Assembly (NCBI GenBank): GCA_020073265.1 | Contig: JAIQFN010000019.1 | Location: 28,565 to 92,564 of the forward strand | From: Terriglobia bacterium | Lineage (GTDB): Bacteria; Acidobacteriota; Terriglobia; Bryobacterales; Bryobacteraceae | Direction of reading: 5' to 3' | DNA: 64,000 nucleotides | In this document: positions 19,676 through 28,323 of the stretch, piece after piece | Layout of the letters: each line of letters opens with the position of its first letter | How positions within the stretch are numbered: position 1 is the first letter of the stretch | Notes under the pieces: generated by a model | What the model was told of the DNA's origin: nothing | The model's input: the letters and a program-made list of their open reading frames with translations, nothing else | The model's database searches: none | Position numbers and translations under genes: made by a program

Positions 19676-19807
19676 CATCTCGCTGTCCCGGCTCTCGTGA
19701 TCCACGGCCTCGCCGACCGCATGTGCGACGCAAGCGGCGGCCGAGCGACAGCGGAAGCCATCCCCGGCGCAGAACTCGTCCTGATCGAGGGAATGGGCCA
19801 TGACCTG
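19676..19807 (+). pseudogene. 3' fragment of an alpha/beta-hydrolase gene
   Basis: These 132 bp match 16608-16739, the 3' part of the hydrolase gene, without gaps. There are six mismatches, all at synonymous third positions, so the 44 encoded residues (HLAVPALVIHG to GMGHDL) are identical. An open frame (19607-19924) runs through it, but the rest of the enzyme, including the nucleophile, is absent, so no activity is expected. Confidence 0.8.
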
Positions 19808-20361
19808 GCGGCTGATTTTACCAGGTGGCAACACAGCAACTCGAAGTTTGAGCAGGAATTCGAGAGGGTGGTGCAAGCATTGCGCGCGGACGTCCGTGCT
19901 GCGCGAGTTACTACCCGAGCCTAGACTGGGCGACAACTTACTTGGCTCACCTGGGGCGATACCCTAAAGGCATGGCCCCTATTCGTCCAAGACTCATCTG
20001 GCAGGACGCCTTTAACATCGCGTCGGTCCTGTTCGCGTTCGCTATCGCTAGGGCGGAGGACATGATGTTTTTTGTGATCTTCACCTCTGTCGCTCTAGAG
20101 GCTGTGCGCTGCTTGGAATATGGTTTCACAAGGAAGTAACTTTGGCGGTTCGTGTGATTGTGCGCAAGAAGGCCGACGCTTTCGATCGCTGTCAGCTTAC
20201 ATTCGTGAAATGTAGGAGATATCGTGTACCATTCTATGATTGCTTCGTATTAACAATAATCTCTTGCATTAAAACTATTGCGGTCCCCACTGTAGATGAC
20301 GTACAATGCGCTTTAAAGCGATTGAGCTGTACGCATCATCAAGACAATCTGGAGCTTCCAA
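19808..20361. other. 554-bp stretch without a convincing gene
   Basis: Two short plus-strand frames (19942-20139 and 20142-20369) are present, but neither shows a family pattern or a clear ribosome site. The stretch becomes clearly AT-richer after 20210. I see no hairpin or repeat. Confidence 0.5.
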
Positions 20362-20461
20362 ATGCTTAAAACTGTAATATTATGCGTGCGTAGCGTTCTT
20401 ATTCTCTGCCAGCAACGGCAAATCGGCAACCATCGCGGCTCCAAGCAACCTTCAGATCAAT
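20362..20461 (+). other. likely true 5' end of the next gene, in another frame
   Basis: GGAG followed 7 bp later by ATG (20362) opens MLKTVIL, a plausible signal-peptide start. The downstream frame, read upstream of its first ATG, gives YYACVAFLFSAS and then NGKSATIAAPSNL, the hydrophobic core and cleavage region of the same signal. The two parts are one base out of register, with the shift between about 20375 and 20401. Confidence 0.55.
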
Positions 20462-21841
20462 ATGGGCTTCATCCCTTTCGATCACTACGACACCGCGACG
20501 CCCGCAACCCAATACTTCCCAACTTCCTGTCCTGCTGGTAGTAGCGTGCGTTCCTGTGTACAGACGCTGCTGGGAATATGGAAGCAGCAGCGCGTATCGG
20601 GTGTGAGAATCTTATTCGCGTTCTGCGGCGGAGCTGGTTCAACGGCCCTCACGAATTGCGGGACCTACAATCCACCTTACAGTCTGAATCCCACTTGGAT
20701 CGCGAACGTGAACACCTTCTTTGCCGACGTTCATGCCGCCGGCATTCAGAATGTGACAATTACACCGTCTCACGCCGGGACCGGAGGAGACACATATGCG
20801 ATCATGGCGCCGGCTGCGCCTCCATCCGGCAACCGCTGCGCAGATACCACTTCTACGCTTCGCTACTGGGCCGCCGCTCCATTTGGAGAGAAAGTATGCC
20901 CGGGCGGCTCGTGCGGAGACGGCTTTCCCACTGGCACTGACGACAATAACGGCTACAATTGTTCGCCGAAGAACCCGATCTTTGTTGGCTGGCAGAATCT
21001 GTACAATGTTATTAGTGCGATGCTGGATAAGGCCACAAATAATGGTTTGACGGTATTCGAACTCGATGCAGAGCAAGAACTCGACTGGCTCAATTTTCCT
21101 GTCCATGCCCGCTATATCATTGACAATGCGCATACGGACACTGGCAACCCAGACTCCGTTAACTCACTTCGTTACTACATGGGTACGGCTCACACCTTCG
21201 ATCCCGGACGCGTTACATGGTCCACCGCAAGTGACCACGCCACGATAGCGGGGACAAATTGTACCGACGTGTACACGGACTACGCCCGCTTACTGCCATC
21301 GGACGAATTTGCCTCCGCAATCGGCGGGGGGGTGATTGGCATACCTTTCGGTTTGTCACTCTCAGGAGGCCTCGCCTGCGGAGGCACAACCGGGGGATCT
21401 CCTCCGATGTTTCAAATGCCAGTCGCGCACACACAGCCTCACATCGTTGACATCCACGACTACGCATGCGTTCACAATGGCAGCGACTGTTATGCGAGTG
21501 ATTCTCAGGCGCAGATCACCAACGAATCTCAAATTGACTTCAACGATGTAGTCCATTACCTGGCGCTTCTGAACGTGCAGTCGTCGCTCTTCATGCTGGG
21601 GGAAACCCACAGTAACAGCAATAACGGAAGCGGGTACACGTGCGATGTCAGTCCACCGGGACAATCCGCGCCAGCTACCGCGGCGGGTGAAATGGTTACT
21701 GGGTACAATTCCAGTTCACTGGCGGGGCACAACGTCGTATTTCGACCTTGGTTTTACTTGGGCGGCTCGTGCTTTAGCTACCCGAACAATATCAACGTGA
21801 ACTTGAACAACGGCGGCCCTTACACGCCATCCCAGCCTTGA
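20462..21841 (+). CDS. secreted glycosidase-like protein, N-terminus frameshifted
   Basis: A 459-residue open frame; the real gene probably begins at 20362 with a signal peptide in another frame. The sequence is rich in Asn, Gly, Thr and paired Cys (for example SCPAGSSVRSCVQTL, NCGTYNPPY), which fits an exported protein with disulfides. Segments such as GVRILFAFCGG, NVTITPSHAG and TVFELDAEQELDW look like strands of a TIM barrel with an acidic end, so a glycosidase fold is possible, but I recognise no family. GC content is lower than the window norm. It is followed by two exported proteins in the same direction with overlapping ends. Confidence 0.6.
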   Translation: MGFIPFDHYDTATPATQYFPTSCPAGSSVRSCVQTLLGIWKQQRVSGVRILFAFCGGAGSTALTNCGTYNPPYSLNPTWIANVNTFFADVHAAGIQNVTITPSHAGTGGDTYAIMAPAAPPSGNRCADTTSTLRYWAAAPFGEKVCPGGSCGDGFPTGTDDNNGYNCSPKNPIFVGWQNLYNVISAMLDKATNNGLTVFELDAEQELDWLNFPVHARYIIDNAHTDTGNPDSVNSLRYYMGTAHTFDPGRVTWSTASDHATIAGTNCTDVYTDYARLLPSDEFASAIGGGVIGIPFGLSLSGGLACGGTTGGSPPMFQMPVAHTQPHIVDIHDYACVHNGSDCYASDSQAQITNESQIDFNDVVHYLALLNVQSSLFMLGETHSNSNNGSGYTCDVSPPGQSAPATAAGEMVTGYNSSSLAGHNVVFRPWFYLGGSCFSYPNNINVNLNNGGPYTPSQP

Positions 21842-21852
21842 GGATTATATTT

Positions 21853-22578
21853 GTGAGAATACATTTCCTATTTCTGGCGATGCTGACTTTCCTTGCCGCC
21901 CTTCCGTCTAACTGTCAGACGGCATTTGGCAAACTAGGGGTCACAGTCACCGACGAGCAAGGCGTCGCATTGCCATCGGCCAGTGTATCTGGCAGCCGCG
22001 TGCCCAACTTGATCCGCGCAGGTTCTCATTTCGACCTTGCTCCGGGAGAGCAGCGATTCTTCGTATCAGGCGCAACGGACGCTGCCGGCTCATATTCCAA
22101 CAGCAGTGTTCCACCCGGCACCTACCTGGTTTGCGCCGAAGTTCCCGGCCAGGCGTTTCTCAATTCCTGTAAATGGGGCGAAACGAAGTCGATGGTCGTT
22201 GCGTCTGGACAAACGTCGGCGGATACCGTCCGGCTTGGCAAGGGCGTGTTCTTGAAAGTCCACATCGAAGATCCGAAGTCACTGTTGCCGCCTGACCGCC
22301 GTCCGCTGGGCCCGCCGCCGGTAATTGTCGGCGTTAAGTTCGGAAACGGAGCGTTTCTGGCGGCGGACCTTGTATCAGTCACAGAAGGCGCTGATTTTTC
22401 GATGCCGATCCCAGTCAATACTCCATTGGAATTGTGGCTCTCGACCCGTGAAGTAAGTCTGGCGGATCAACAGGGAAACACGGTAGATTTATCGACTAGG
22501 AAGATCTCTTTCACTGCCATACCGTCTTCGGATCAGTCCTTTTCGTTCACGGTTTCAGGCCGCATTGCAGCACCATAA
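21853..22578 (+). CDS. exported protein with carboxypeptidase regulatory-like domain
   Basis: A 241-residue exported protein. After a signal peptide (RIHFLFLAMLTFLAALPSNCQ) the segment GKLGVTVTDEQGVALPSASV, then AGSYSNSSVPPGTYLVCAEVPG, matches the carboxypeptidase regulatory-like/CnaB beta-sandwich common in acidobacterial surface proteins. The frame reads from a TTG at 21838, but a GTG at 21853 has GAGG upstream with good spacing. Its stop overlaps the ATG of the next gene (TAATG), so the two are co-translated. Confidence 0.65.
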   Translation: MRIHFLFLAMLTFLAALPSNCQTAFGKLGVTVTDEQGVALPSASVSGSRVPNLIRAGSHFDLAPGEQRFFVSGATDAAGSYSNSSVPPGTYLVCAEVPGQAFLNSCKWGETKSMVVASGQTSADTVRLGKGVFLKVHIEDPKSLLPPDRRPLGPPPVIVGVKFGNGAFLAADLVSVTEGADFSMPIPVNTPLELWLSTREVSLADQQGNTVDLSTRKISFTAIPSSDQSFSFTVSGRIAAP

Positions 22579-24164
22579 TGCGAATACCCAGTTTCGTTCG
22601 GTTTGCATTCCTCATTTCACTGACATTCACGTTTTCCTTTTCCGTGCTGGCTCAGAAGCCGCAAATTTCTCCGGGCGGTGTGGTCAACGCCGCCGATTAT
22701 GCGGGACCAGTCGTGCCGAGCCACGGACTCGCGCCCGGTTCGATCGCCTCGATTTTCGGTCAGAATCTCGCTTCTGATACCGTCACCGCCGACAAGACAC
22801 CACTGCCCACTTCGCTGGCCGGGACATCGGTGACCGTGAACGGCATAGTGGTGCCGCTTTTCTATGTATCGCCGAAGCAGATCAACTTTCAGGTTCCATC
22901 CGCGCTTCCGCTCGCCTCAAACGGATACGCTCCGCTCCCGGTTATCGTATCCACTGGAGCCGGGTCGAGTGACGGTGTGCTGGCGGACTTCAGCTCATAC
23001 GGGCCTGGAATTTTTGCACTCGATTCGAGCGGTTGTGGCCACGGCGCGGTTCTTAACACTGCAACCGACGGATCGGTTTCCGTAAATTCCCCGGAAAATA
23101 GCGCCTCGCCAGGATCATACATATCGATCTATGCCACCGGCTTGGGTTTGGTCTACAACGCGCCTCCGGACGGATCGCCTGCACCGTTAGATCAGCTGGC
23201 ACCGGCTTTTTTTCAACTCAGCGTGGGTCTGGCCCATTCACTCCTCCTCACCACCTTCGCGGGTAGAGCCCCGGGCCTAGTCGGCGTCGATCAATGGAAT
23301 GTCAGGCTTCCGGCCGATGCACAGGAAGGCTGCGCAGTTCCCGCGGTTGTCGAGGATTTCGCCGTAAGCAGCCAAGCGGTAACCATCGCAGTCCATAGAG
23401 GGGGCGGGCAATGCGTGGATCCCCAGCCTGACTCGGTGGGAGAAATTACGTTGACCAAAACGTTTGCTTCCGGAACCTCATCGGATGGGGAATCCGACGT
23501 TTTTCAGGCCAGTTTTCCGTTCTCGCCCGGCCAGCCCGCGCCCGTGCTGCCACAGAATGATCAACGGAGCATATACGGCGTGTCAACGGCTTCCGCTCCC
23601 GCGTGTCCAATTCCCGGATATGGGAGCGAATCCGCCGGAAGCCTGAGGCTCGACGGGCCTGGCGGTTCGTTCCTCATCGCACCGATGTCCGACGGCGACA
23701 AAGTCTCCTACCAGCGGACACTCCCAATCGGCACGCTGCAACCTGGTGCATATACTGTATCGTCGGCGGGCAGCAGCGGCGTAAGACCGTTTGAGTCAGT
23801 CATTCAGCTGGGATCGGACATTCAAATTTCCGGTTCTTACCCTCCAGGAACGAGCATTTCGGATCATGGGTCGTTCCAGGTCTCTTGGGCTGGTGGCGAC
23901 GATGACGAGATCGTGAAGGTAACGCTGATTTCTCACTTGTTCCAGTTCGATACCATCCACAGTCAGATGGTGCCGGCTACGGCGCATTCAATCGCTTTGC
24001 AGGGACCCAACGGCTTTTTGGGACTCCAGGCCTCTAACAATGCGGAACTGGTTTTCGAGGTCCTGCCAAAGCAAGCGGCGACTTTCTCCGCGAGCGGTCT
24101 GGCACTCGGCGGCTACCTAAATTGGGAGTACAAACACCGCTTTGCTGGCCTCGCCATCCAATAA
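22578..24164 (+). CDS. secreted protein with N-terminal TIGR03437-type domain
   Basis: A 528-residue exported protein. The signal peptide (about 1-25) is followed directly by a TIGR03437-type domain: GVVNAADYAGPVVPSHGLAPG, SIASIFGQNLA, YVSPKQINFQVP, ISIYATGLG. In most family members this domain is C-terminal, so its N-terminal place is less usual. The rest (about 270-528) is beta-rich, without a recognised family. It is third in a run of three exported proteins starting at 20362. Confidence 0.7.
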   Translation: MRIPSFVRFAFLISLTFTFSFSVLAQKPQISPGGVVNAADYAGPVVPSHGLAPGSIASIFGQNLASDTVTADKTPLPTSLAGTSVTVNGIVVPLFYVSPKQINFQVPSALPLASNGYAPLPVIVSTGAGSSDGVLADFSSYGPGIFALDSSGCGHGAVLNTATDGSVSVNSPENSASPGSYISIYATGLGLVYNAPPDGSPAPLDQLAPAFFQLSVGLAHSLLLTTFAGRAPGLVGVDQWNVRLPADAQEGCAVPAVVEDFAVSSQAVTIAVHRGGGQCVDPQPDSVGEITLTKTFASGTSSDGESDVFQASFPFSPGQPAPVLPQNDQRSIYGVSTASAPACPIPGYGSESAGSLRLDGPGGSFLIAPMSDGDKVSYQRTLPIGTLQPGAYTVSSAGSSGVRPFESVIQLGSDIQISGSYPPGTSISDHGSFQVSWAGGDDDEIVKVTLISHLFQFDTIHSQMVPATAHSIALQGPNGFLGLQASNNAELVFEVLPKQAATFSASGLALGGYLNWEYKHRFAGLAIQ

Positions 24165-24189
24165 GAAGTTTTCTTCTCGGTAGACCCCG

Positions 24190-24290
24190 CATCCGTCGAT
24201 CTTGCAACCACCTCACCCCACCTTTCTCCTCTTCCCCCTCACCAACTTCCCCGCCCCCACGCCTCCGCACCCAACAACCCAATGCTATCC
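24190..24290. other. purine-poor tract
   Basis: The plus strand is almost entirely C, T and A for about 100 bp with very few G (for example 24207-24260). The following gene keeps the same C-over-G bias on its coding strand. Confidence 0.6.
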
Positions 24291-24309
24291 CTGAGCCAAG
24301 GAGAAAAAC

Positions 24310-24993
24310 ATGTCACCCGACCGACGTTCCCGCATCCAACCCACCCAAACCGCGCCCACCTCCCGCCGCACCACCGCCAATCGCGAAAACGCCAAGCTCT
24401 CCACTGGCCCCCGCACCGACGCCGGCAAGCAGCGCTCCTCCCTCAACGCGCTCCGCCACGGCCTCTTCAGCCACGCCGCCGTCCTGCCCACCGAGGACCC
24501 CGCCGCCTACCAGCTCCACTGCCGCCGCTTCATCGATGAACTCCTGCCCGTCGGCGCCCTCGAAGAACACCTCGTCCAGTCCCTCGCCGACACCGCCTGG
24601 CGCCTCAACCGCATCCCCGCGCTCGAGGCCAAGCTCCTCGCAGCCGCTCTCGCCAAACCCGCCACCAACCTCACGCCCGCCGATCCCGCCGACCCCGACC
24701 TCGCCATCGCCCAAGGCCTCGCCGAACAAACCCGCCCCCTCACCGCCCTCAGCGCCGGCGAGCAGCGCCTCTCCCGCCAGTTCGACCGCATCCTCAACCA
24801 GCTCCGCGACCTCCAGACCGCCCGCGAACAATCCGAAGGCGATCCCGACGAAACCGAAGAAGCCGAAGAAACCAATGACACCGGCGAAACTCCCGCCGGC
24901 CCCGGCCCGGTTGGCTTCGTTTTGCAAAAAAACTCTGCTAAAGCGTCTCAAGAAGGGCCGACCCAAACAATAACCGCTCGTGGCGTAATGTAG
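24310..24993 (+). CDS. conserved acidobacterial protein (NA..STGP.T..GK motif)
   Basis: A 227-residue protein with the block TANRENAKLSTGPRTDAGKQ, then SLNALRHGLFS near residues 25-55. This pattern recurs in a family of unknown function that is frequent in Acidobacteria. The middle is helical and Ala/Leu-rich, the end acidic (EETEEAEE...) with a short motif GFVLQKN. AAGGAG lies 7 bp before the ATG. The coding strand is strongly C-rich and G-poor, so long frames on other strands here are shadows. Confidence 0.75.
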   Translation: MSPDRRSRIQPTQTAPTSRRTTANRENAKLSTGPRTDAGKQRSSLNALRHGLFSHAAVLPTEDPAAYQLHCRRFIDELLPVGALEEHLVQSLADTAWRLNRIPALEAKLLAAALAKPATNLTPADPADPDLAIAQGLAEQTRPLTALSAGEQRLSRQFDRILNQLRDLQTAREQSEGDPDETEEAEETNDTGETPAGPGPVGFVLQKNSAKASQEGPTQTITARGVM

Positions 24994-25014
24994 TGGTAAA
25001 ATCAGCGTCGCGCG

Positions 25015-25271
25015 ATGCCGACCATCTGTACCTTCTATGGAATCTTGATCCGAATGTTCTTCATTGATCACGCGCCGCCACACTTTCACGCCCGATATGC
25101 TGAGTTCGAAGCCACCATAGACATCAGCACCCTGGACTCCAGGGCCAACTGCCGCGCCGGGCTTTGAGCCTCGTCCAGGAATGGGCGATGATACATAGAG
25201 ATGAGCTACTGGAAGACTGGCGGCTCTGCCGCGAGAACACCCAGCCGGCCAAGATTGAGCCGCTGACGTAA
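25015..25271 (+). pseudogene. DUF4160 gene with a frameshift
   Basis: From ATG 25015 the frame reads MPTICTFYGILIRMFF, DHAPPHFHARYAEF and IDISTLD, the N-terminal half of a DUF4160 protein, then stops early. The second half continues one frame over: LQGQLPRRALSLVQEW, then HRDELLEDWRLCRE and PAKIEPLT, to a stop at 25269-25271. One missing base near 25137-25141 explains it; the span is 257 bp, one short of a multiple of three. It pairs with the DUF2442 gene 15 bp downstream. Confidence 0.85.
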
Positions 25272-25286
25272 CCGGAGTATTGTTCA

Positions 25287-25562
25287 ATGTATTGGGACGT
25301 GGTTGAAGTGAAGCCGGAGCCTGACTACTGCCTCTTTGTCCGCTTCAAAGACGGACTGACAGGACGCGTGCGGTTGGAGCGAGAAAAGCTCACGGGCGCG
25401 CTCGCGCCTCTGCGGGATGTGCGGTTCTTCGAGCAGGTCTTCATCGATTGCGGCGCAGTGGCTTGGCCCGGTGACATCGATTTGGCGCCGGATGCAATGT
25501 ACGCTCAAGTCTCCGGCCAACGTCACGAACAGCAGGCAGGCCCAGGAGTGAGGGGCCGCTGA
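25287..25562 (+). CDS. DUF2442 family protein
   Basis: A 91-residue protein with MYWDVVEVKP, LFVRFKDGLTGRV and DIDLAPDAMY, the DUF2442 pattern. DUF4160 and DUF2442 genes are often adjacent and have been suspected to form a toxin-antitoxin-like pair; the roles are not established. It is intact, but its partner is frameshifted. The last 12 residues (QQAGPGVRGR) look like run-on beyond the domain. Confidence 0.75.
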   Translation: MYWDVVEVKPEPDYCLFVRFKDGLTGRVRLEREKLTGALAPLRDVRFFEQVFIDCGAVAWPGDIDLAPDAMYAQVSGQRHEQQAGPGVRGR

Positions 25563-25843
25563 ACGGGTGCCTGGCCGGTCACGAGCCATCTCGTAATCCA
25601 TCAAACAGTTCGTGGCATCAGTTCTCTAACCAACACATTTAAAAGCACTAACCCTTGTCTGATCCCTGCACCGCCAGCCCCCGGTCACACAAAACCCGCC
25701 CAACTTCGGCAATTGCGCCTCGAACTCTTGACACTGGGCCATCTCCCAAGCGCTACTAATATCTTGGGCTGTCATCGCGCGGCCCGACTACAAGCTCCAA
25801 CAGACTTTCGCGTTTTCTTTTCGGACGCGAGACCAGGTGCTCA

Positions 25844-26884
25844 ATGAAAATGGCTTCAATGAACAGTCGATTCTTGGATGCTTGCCGCCGCCGGCCCACC
25901 GATGTACGGCCGGTCTGGTTTATGCGGCAGGCCGGACGCTACATGAAACAGTACCGCGACATTCGCGCCAAAGCAGGGATCTTGGAAATCTGCAAACGGC
26001 CCGACCTTGCCGCGCAAGTCACCCTCCAGCCCGTCGAGATCCTGGATGTCGACGCCGCCATCATCTTCGCCGACCTGCTGCTCCCCGTCGAACCCATGGG
26101 ACTCAAGCTCAAGTTCGTCTCCGGCGAAGGCCCCGCGATCGACAACCCCGTGCGCACCTCCGACGATGTCGATTCGCTATCCATCTCCAACACCGACGAC
26201 CTCGGCTACGTGGGCGAGGCCATCCAGATCGTCGCCCGCCAATTGGCCGGACGCGTCCCCGTCATCGGATTCGTGGGCGCGCCGTTCACGCTCGCCAGCT
26301 ACATGATCGAAGGCGGGCCGTCGCGCAATTTCATCAAGACCAAGCAGATGATGTATCAGGATGAGACCCTGTGGCGCCGCCTGATGGGCAAGCTGGTGGA
26401 CGTGCTGGGACCGTTCGCGCTCGCCCAGGTCACCGCCGGCGCCCGAGCCATTCAGGTGTTCGATAGCTGGGTCGGCGCGCTCGGCCCGGACGATTACGTC
26501 CGCTACGTCGCCCCCTACTCGCGCGCCCTGATCGAGCGGATTCGCACCGCCAGCGTTCCGGTCATCCACTTCGGTACCGGCGCGGCCGGATTCTTCCGCG
26601 AGTTGCACGCGGCCGGCGGCGACGTCATGGGTGTCGACTGGCGCATCAACATCGACCAGGCCTGGATGGACATCAGCTATCGCTCCGCCGTCCAGGGCAA
26701 CCTGGATCCGGCCGTGCTGTTCGCCCCTCTGCACGAGCTCAAGATGCGCGTTCACGAGCTGCTGAAGCGCACCGGCACGCGACCCGGCCACATCTTCAAT
26801 CTCGGCCACGGGATCCTGCCCGAAACCCCGGTCGACAGCGTACGCGCGGTAGTAGAATACGTTCGGGAATACCGGCTCGCTTAG
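25844..26884 (+). CDS. hemE: uroporphyrinogen decarboxylase
   Basis: A 346-residue HemE, which removes four carboxyl groups from uroporphyrinogen III to give coproporphyrinogen III in heme synthesis. The substrate-binding N-terminal motif is RPVWFMRQAGRYMKQYR; further family blocks are FADLLLPVEPMGLKL, GFVGAPFTLASYMIEGG and GHIFNLGHGILPETP near the C-terminus. Three ATGs lie close together (25844, 25850, 25859), so the exact start is uncertain. The next gene is the heme pathway's protoporphyrinogen oxidase. Confidence 0.95.
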   Translation: MKMASMNSRFLDACRRRPTDVRPVWFMRQAGRYMKQYRDIRAKAGILEICKRPDLAAQVTLQPVEILDVDAAIIFADLLLPVEPMGLKLKFVSGEGPAIDNPVRTSDDVDSLSISNTDDLGYVGEAIQIVARQLAGRVPVIGFVGAPFTLASYMIEGGPSRNFIKTKQMMYQDETLWRRLMGKLVDVLGPFALAQVTAGARAIQVFDSWVGALGPDDYVRYVAPYSRALIERIRTASVPVIHFGTGAAGFFRELHAAGGDVMGVDWRINIDQAWMDISYRSAVQGNLDPAVLFAPLHELKMRVHELLKRTGTRPGHIFNLGHGILPETPVDSVRAVVEYVREYRLA

Positions 26885-26888
26885 ACGA

Positions 26889-26931
26889 GTGGGGCAGGCA
26901 TTCGTGCCTGCAGCCGGCTTCAGCCGGCAAG
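26889..26931. repeat. double-hairpin intergenic repeat, copy 3
   Basis: GTGG.GCA left edge, then stem GCAGGCA-TTCG-TGCCTGC and second stem GCCGGCT-TC-AGCCGGC, both perfect. It lies between hemE and the protoporphyrinogen oxidase gene. Confidence 0.85.
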
Positions 26932-26967
26932 TTTTCGGTGGTCCGATACGTGCTCCGACAAGACCCT

Positions 26968-28323
26968 ATGACCCAGAAGGCTCTCATCATCGGCGGTGGG
27001 ATTTCCGGCCTGTCAGCGGCCTACTATCTCTCCAAGTCCGGGATCCGCGCCACCATCCTCGAGAAAACGCCGCGCGCCGGCGGAGTAATCCGCACCACCG
27101 TCCAGCAAGGCTGCGTGCTCGAAGCCGGCCCCGATAGCTTCATCGCCGCGAAGCCTTGGGCCATGGACCTGATCCGCGAACTCGGCCTGGCGGACGAAGT
27201 CATCGGCTCCAACGACCACCTGCGCGTCACCTACATCCTGAAGAAGGGCCACTTGGTGCCATTGCCCGACGGACTCATGATGATGGTCCCCACCAAGATC
27301 ATGCCGCTGGTCGGAACGCGCCTGCTGAGCTGGGGCACCAAGATCCGCATGGGCCTCGAATTCCTGCGCCGTCCGAAAGGCCCGCGGCCGGACCGCTCGG
27401 TTTACGATTTTCTGCTCGATCATTACGGCCAGGAATCCATCGACTATCTGGCCGAGCCGCTGCTGGCCGGAGTCTACGGCGGCGATCCGCGCCAGATGAG
27501 CGTCAACAGTGTGCTCGCGCGCTTCGTCGAAATCGAATCCAAGTACGGCAGCCTGACGCGCGGTGTGCTGGCTGCGCCGCGTCCCAAGGGCGGTGGCTCG
27601 CTCTTTCGCACTTTGAAAGGCGGACTCCAGCAACTGGTGGACGCGCTCACGCCCAGCGCCGAAATCGTCGAGACCACGGTCGAAGCCATCCAGCGAAACG
27701 GATCCGGCTTCCGCGTGCGAGCCGGCGGAAATTGGATGGATGCCGAGCACGTCATCCTGGCAACACCGGCGCACGCCGCCGCCCGCCTCGTGCGGCCCAA
27801 CCACGCGGAACTCGCGGATCTGCTGGCCGCGATTCCCTACACCTCGTCCATCACGCTGGCGCTCGGCTATCGCAAAGACACCTTCGATCATCCGCTAAAT
27901 GGCTTTGGATTCCTGGTGCCCCAGCGCGAGCGCAAGTACATGGCGGCCTGCACCTGGGTCGGCAACAAGTTCAACCATCGCGTTCCCGAAAACATGGTGC
28001 TGCTGCGATGTTTCATGGGCGGCAACGCGCTCGCGCTCACCGACGACGCTCTGGTGGACGCCGCGCGCAGTGAGCTCAGTAGCATCATGCGCCTCCAGGC
28101 CGCGCCCGTGTTTAGCAGCATCGCGCGCTGGCCGGACTCCATGGCCCAGTACGCCGTAGGTCACGAGCAGCGCGTCGCGCGCATCGAAGCCATCCTGGAA
28201 TCCATGCCCGGCTTGCACCTGGCGGGCAACGCCTACCACGGCATCGGCATCCCGGATTGCATCCGCATGGGAAAAGAAGCCGCCGCCCGCGTCACATCTG
28301 CTACGCCGCTCTCCGTCGCGTGA
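26968..28323 (+). CDS. hemG: oxygen-dependent protoporphyrinogen oxidase (HemY type)
   Basis: A 451-residue flavoprotein that oxidises protoporphyrinogen IX to protoporphyrin IX. The N-terminal FAD motif is IIGGGISGLSAAYYL with the matching acidic residue in TILEKTPRAGG; VLEAGPDSF and AEPLLAGVYGGDP are typical of the HemY branch, and the C-terminal FAD motif is LHLAGNAYHGIGIPDCI. The frame opens at 26938, but ATG 26968 starts right before the first beta strand. No ferrochelatase gene follows. The last 23 bp overlap the end of the opposite znuB-type gene. Confidence 0.9.
   Translation: MTQKALIIGGGISGLSAAYYLSKSGIRATILEKTPRAGGVIRTTVQQGCVLEAGPDSFIAAKPWAMDLIRELGLADEVIGSNDHLRVTYILKKGHLVPLPDGLMMMVPTKIMPLVGTRLLSWGTKIRMGLEFLRRPKGPRPDRSVYDFLLDHYGQESIDYLAEPLLAGVYGGDPRQMSVNSVLARFVEIESKYGSLTRGVLAAPRPKGGGSLFRTLKGGLQQLVDALTPSAEIVETTVEAIQRNGSGFRVRAGGNWMDAEHVILATPAHAAARLVRPNHAELADLLAAIPYTSSITLALGYRKDTFDHPLNGFGFLVPQRERKYMAACTWVGNKFNHRVPENMVLLRCFMGGNALALTDDALVDAARSELSSIMRLQAAPVFSSIARWPDSMAQYAVGHEQRVARIEAILESMPGLHLAGNAYHGIGIPDCIRMGKEAAARVTSATPLSVA

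Noticed and set aside
19942..20369. Two short frames (65 and 75 codons)
   Set aside because: No family pattern, no clear ribosome site and mixed composition.
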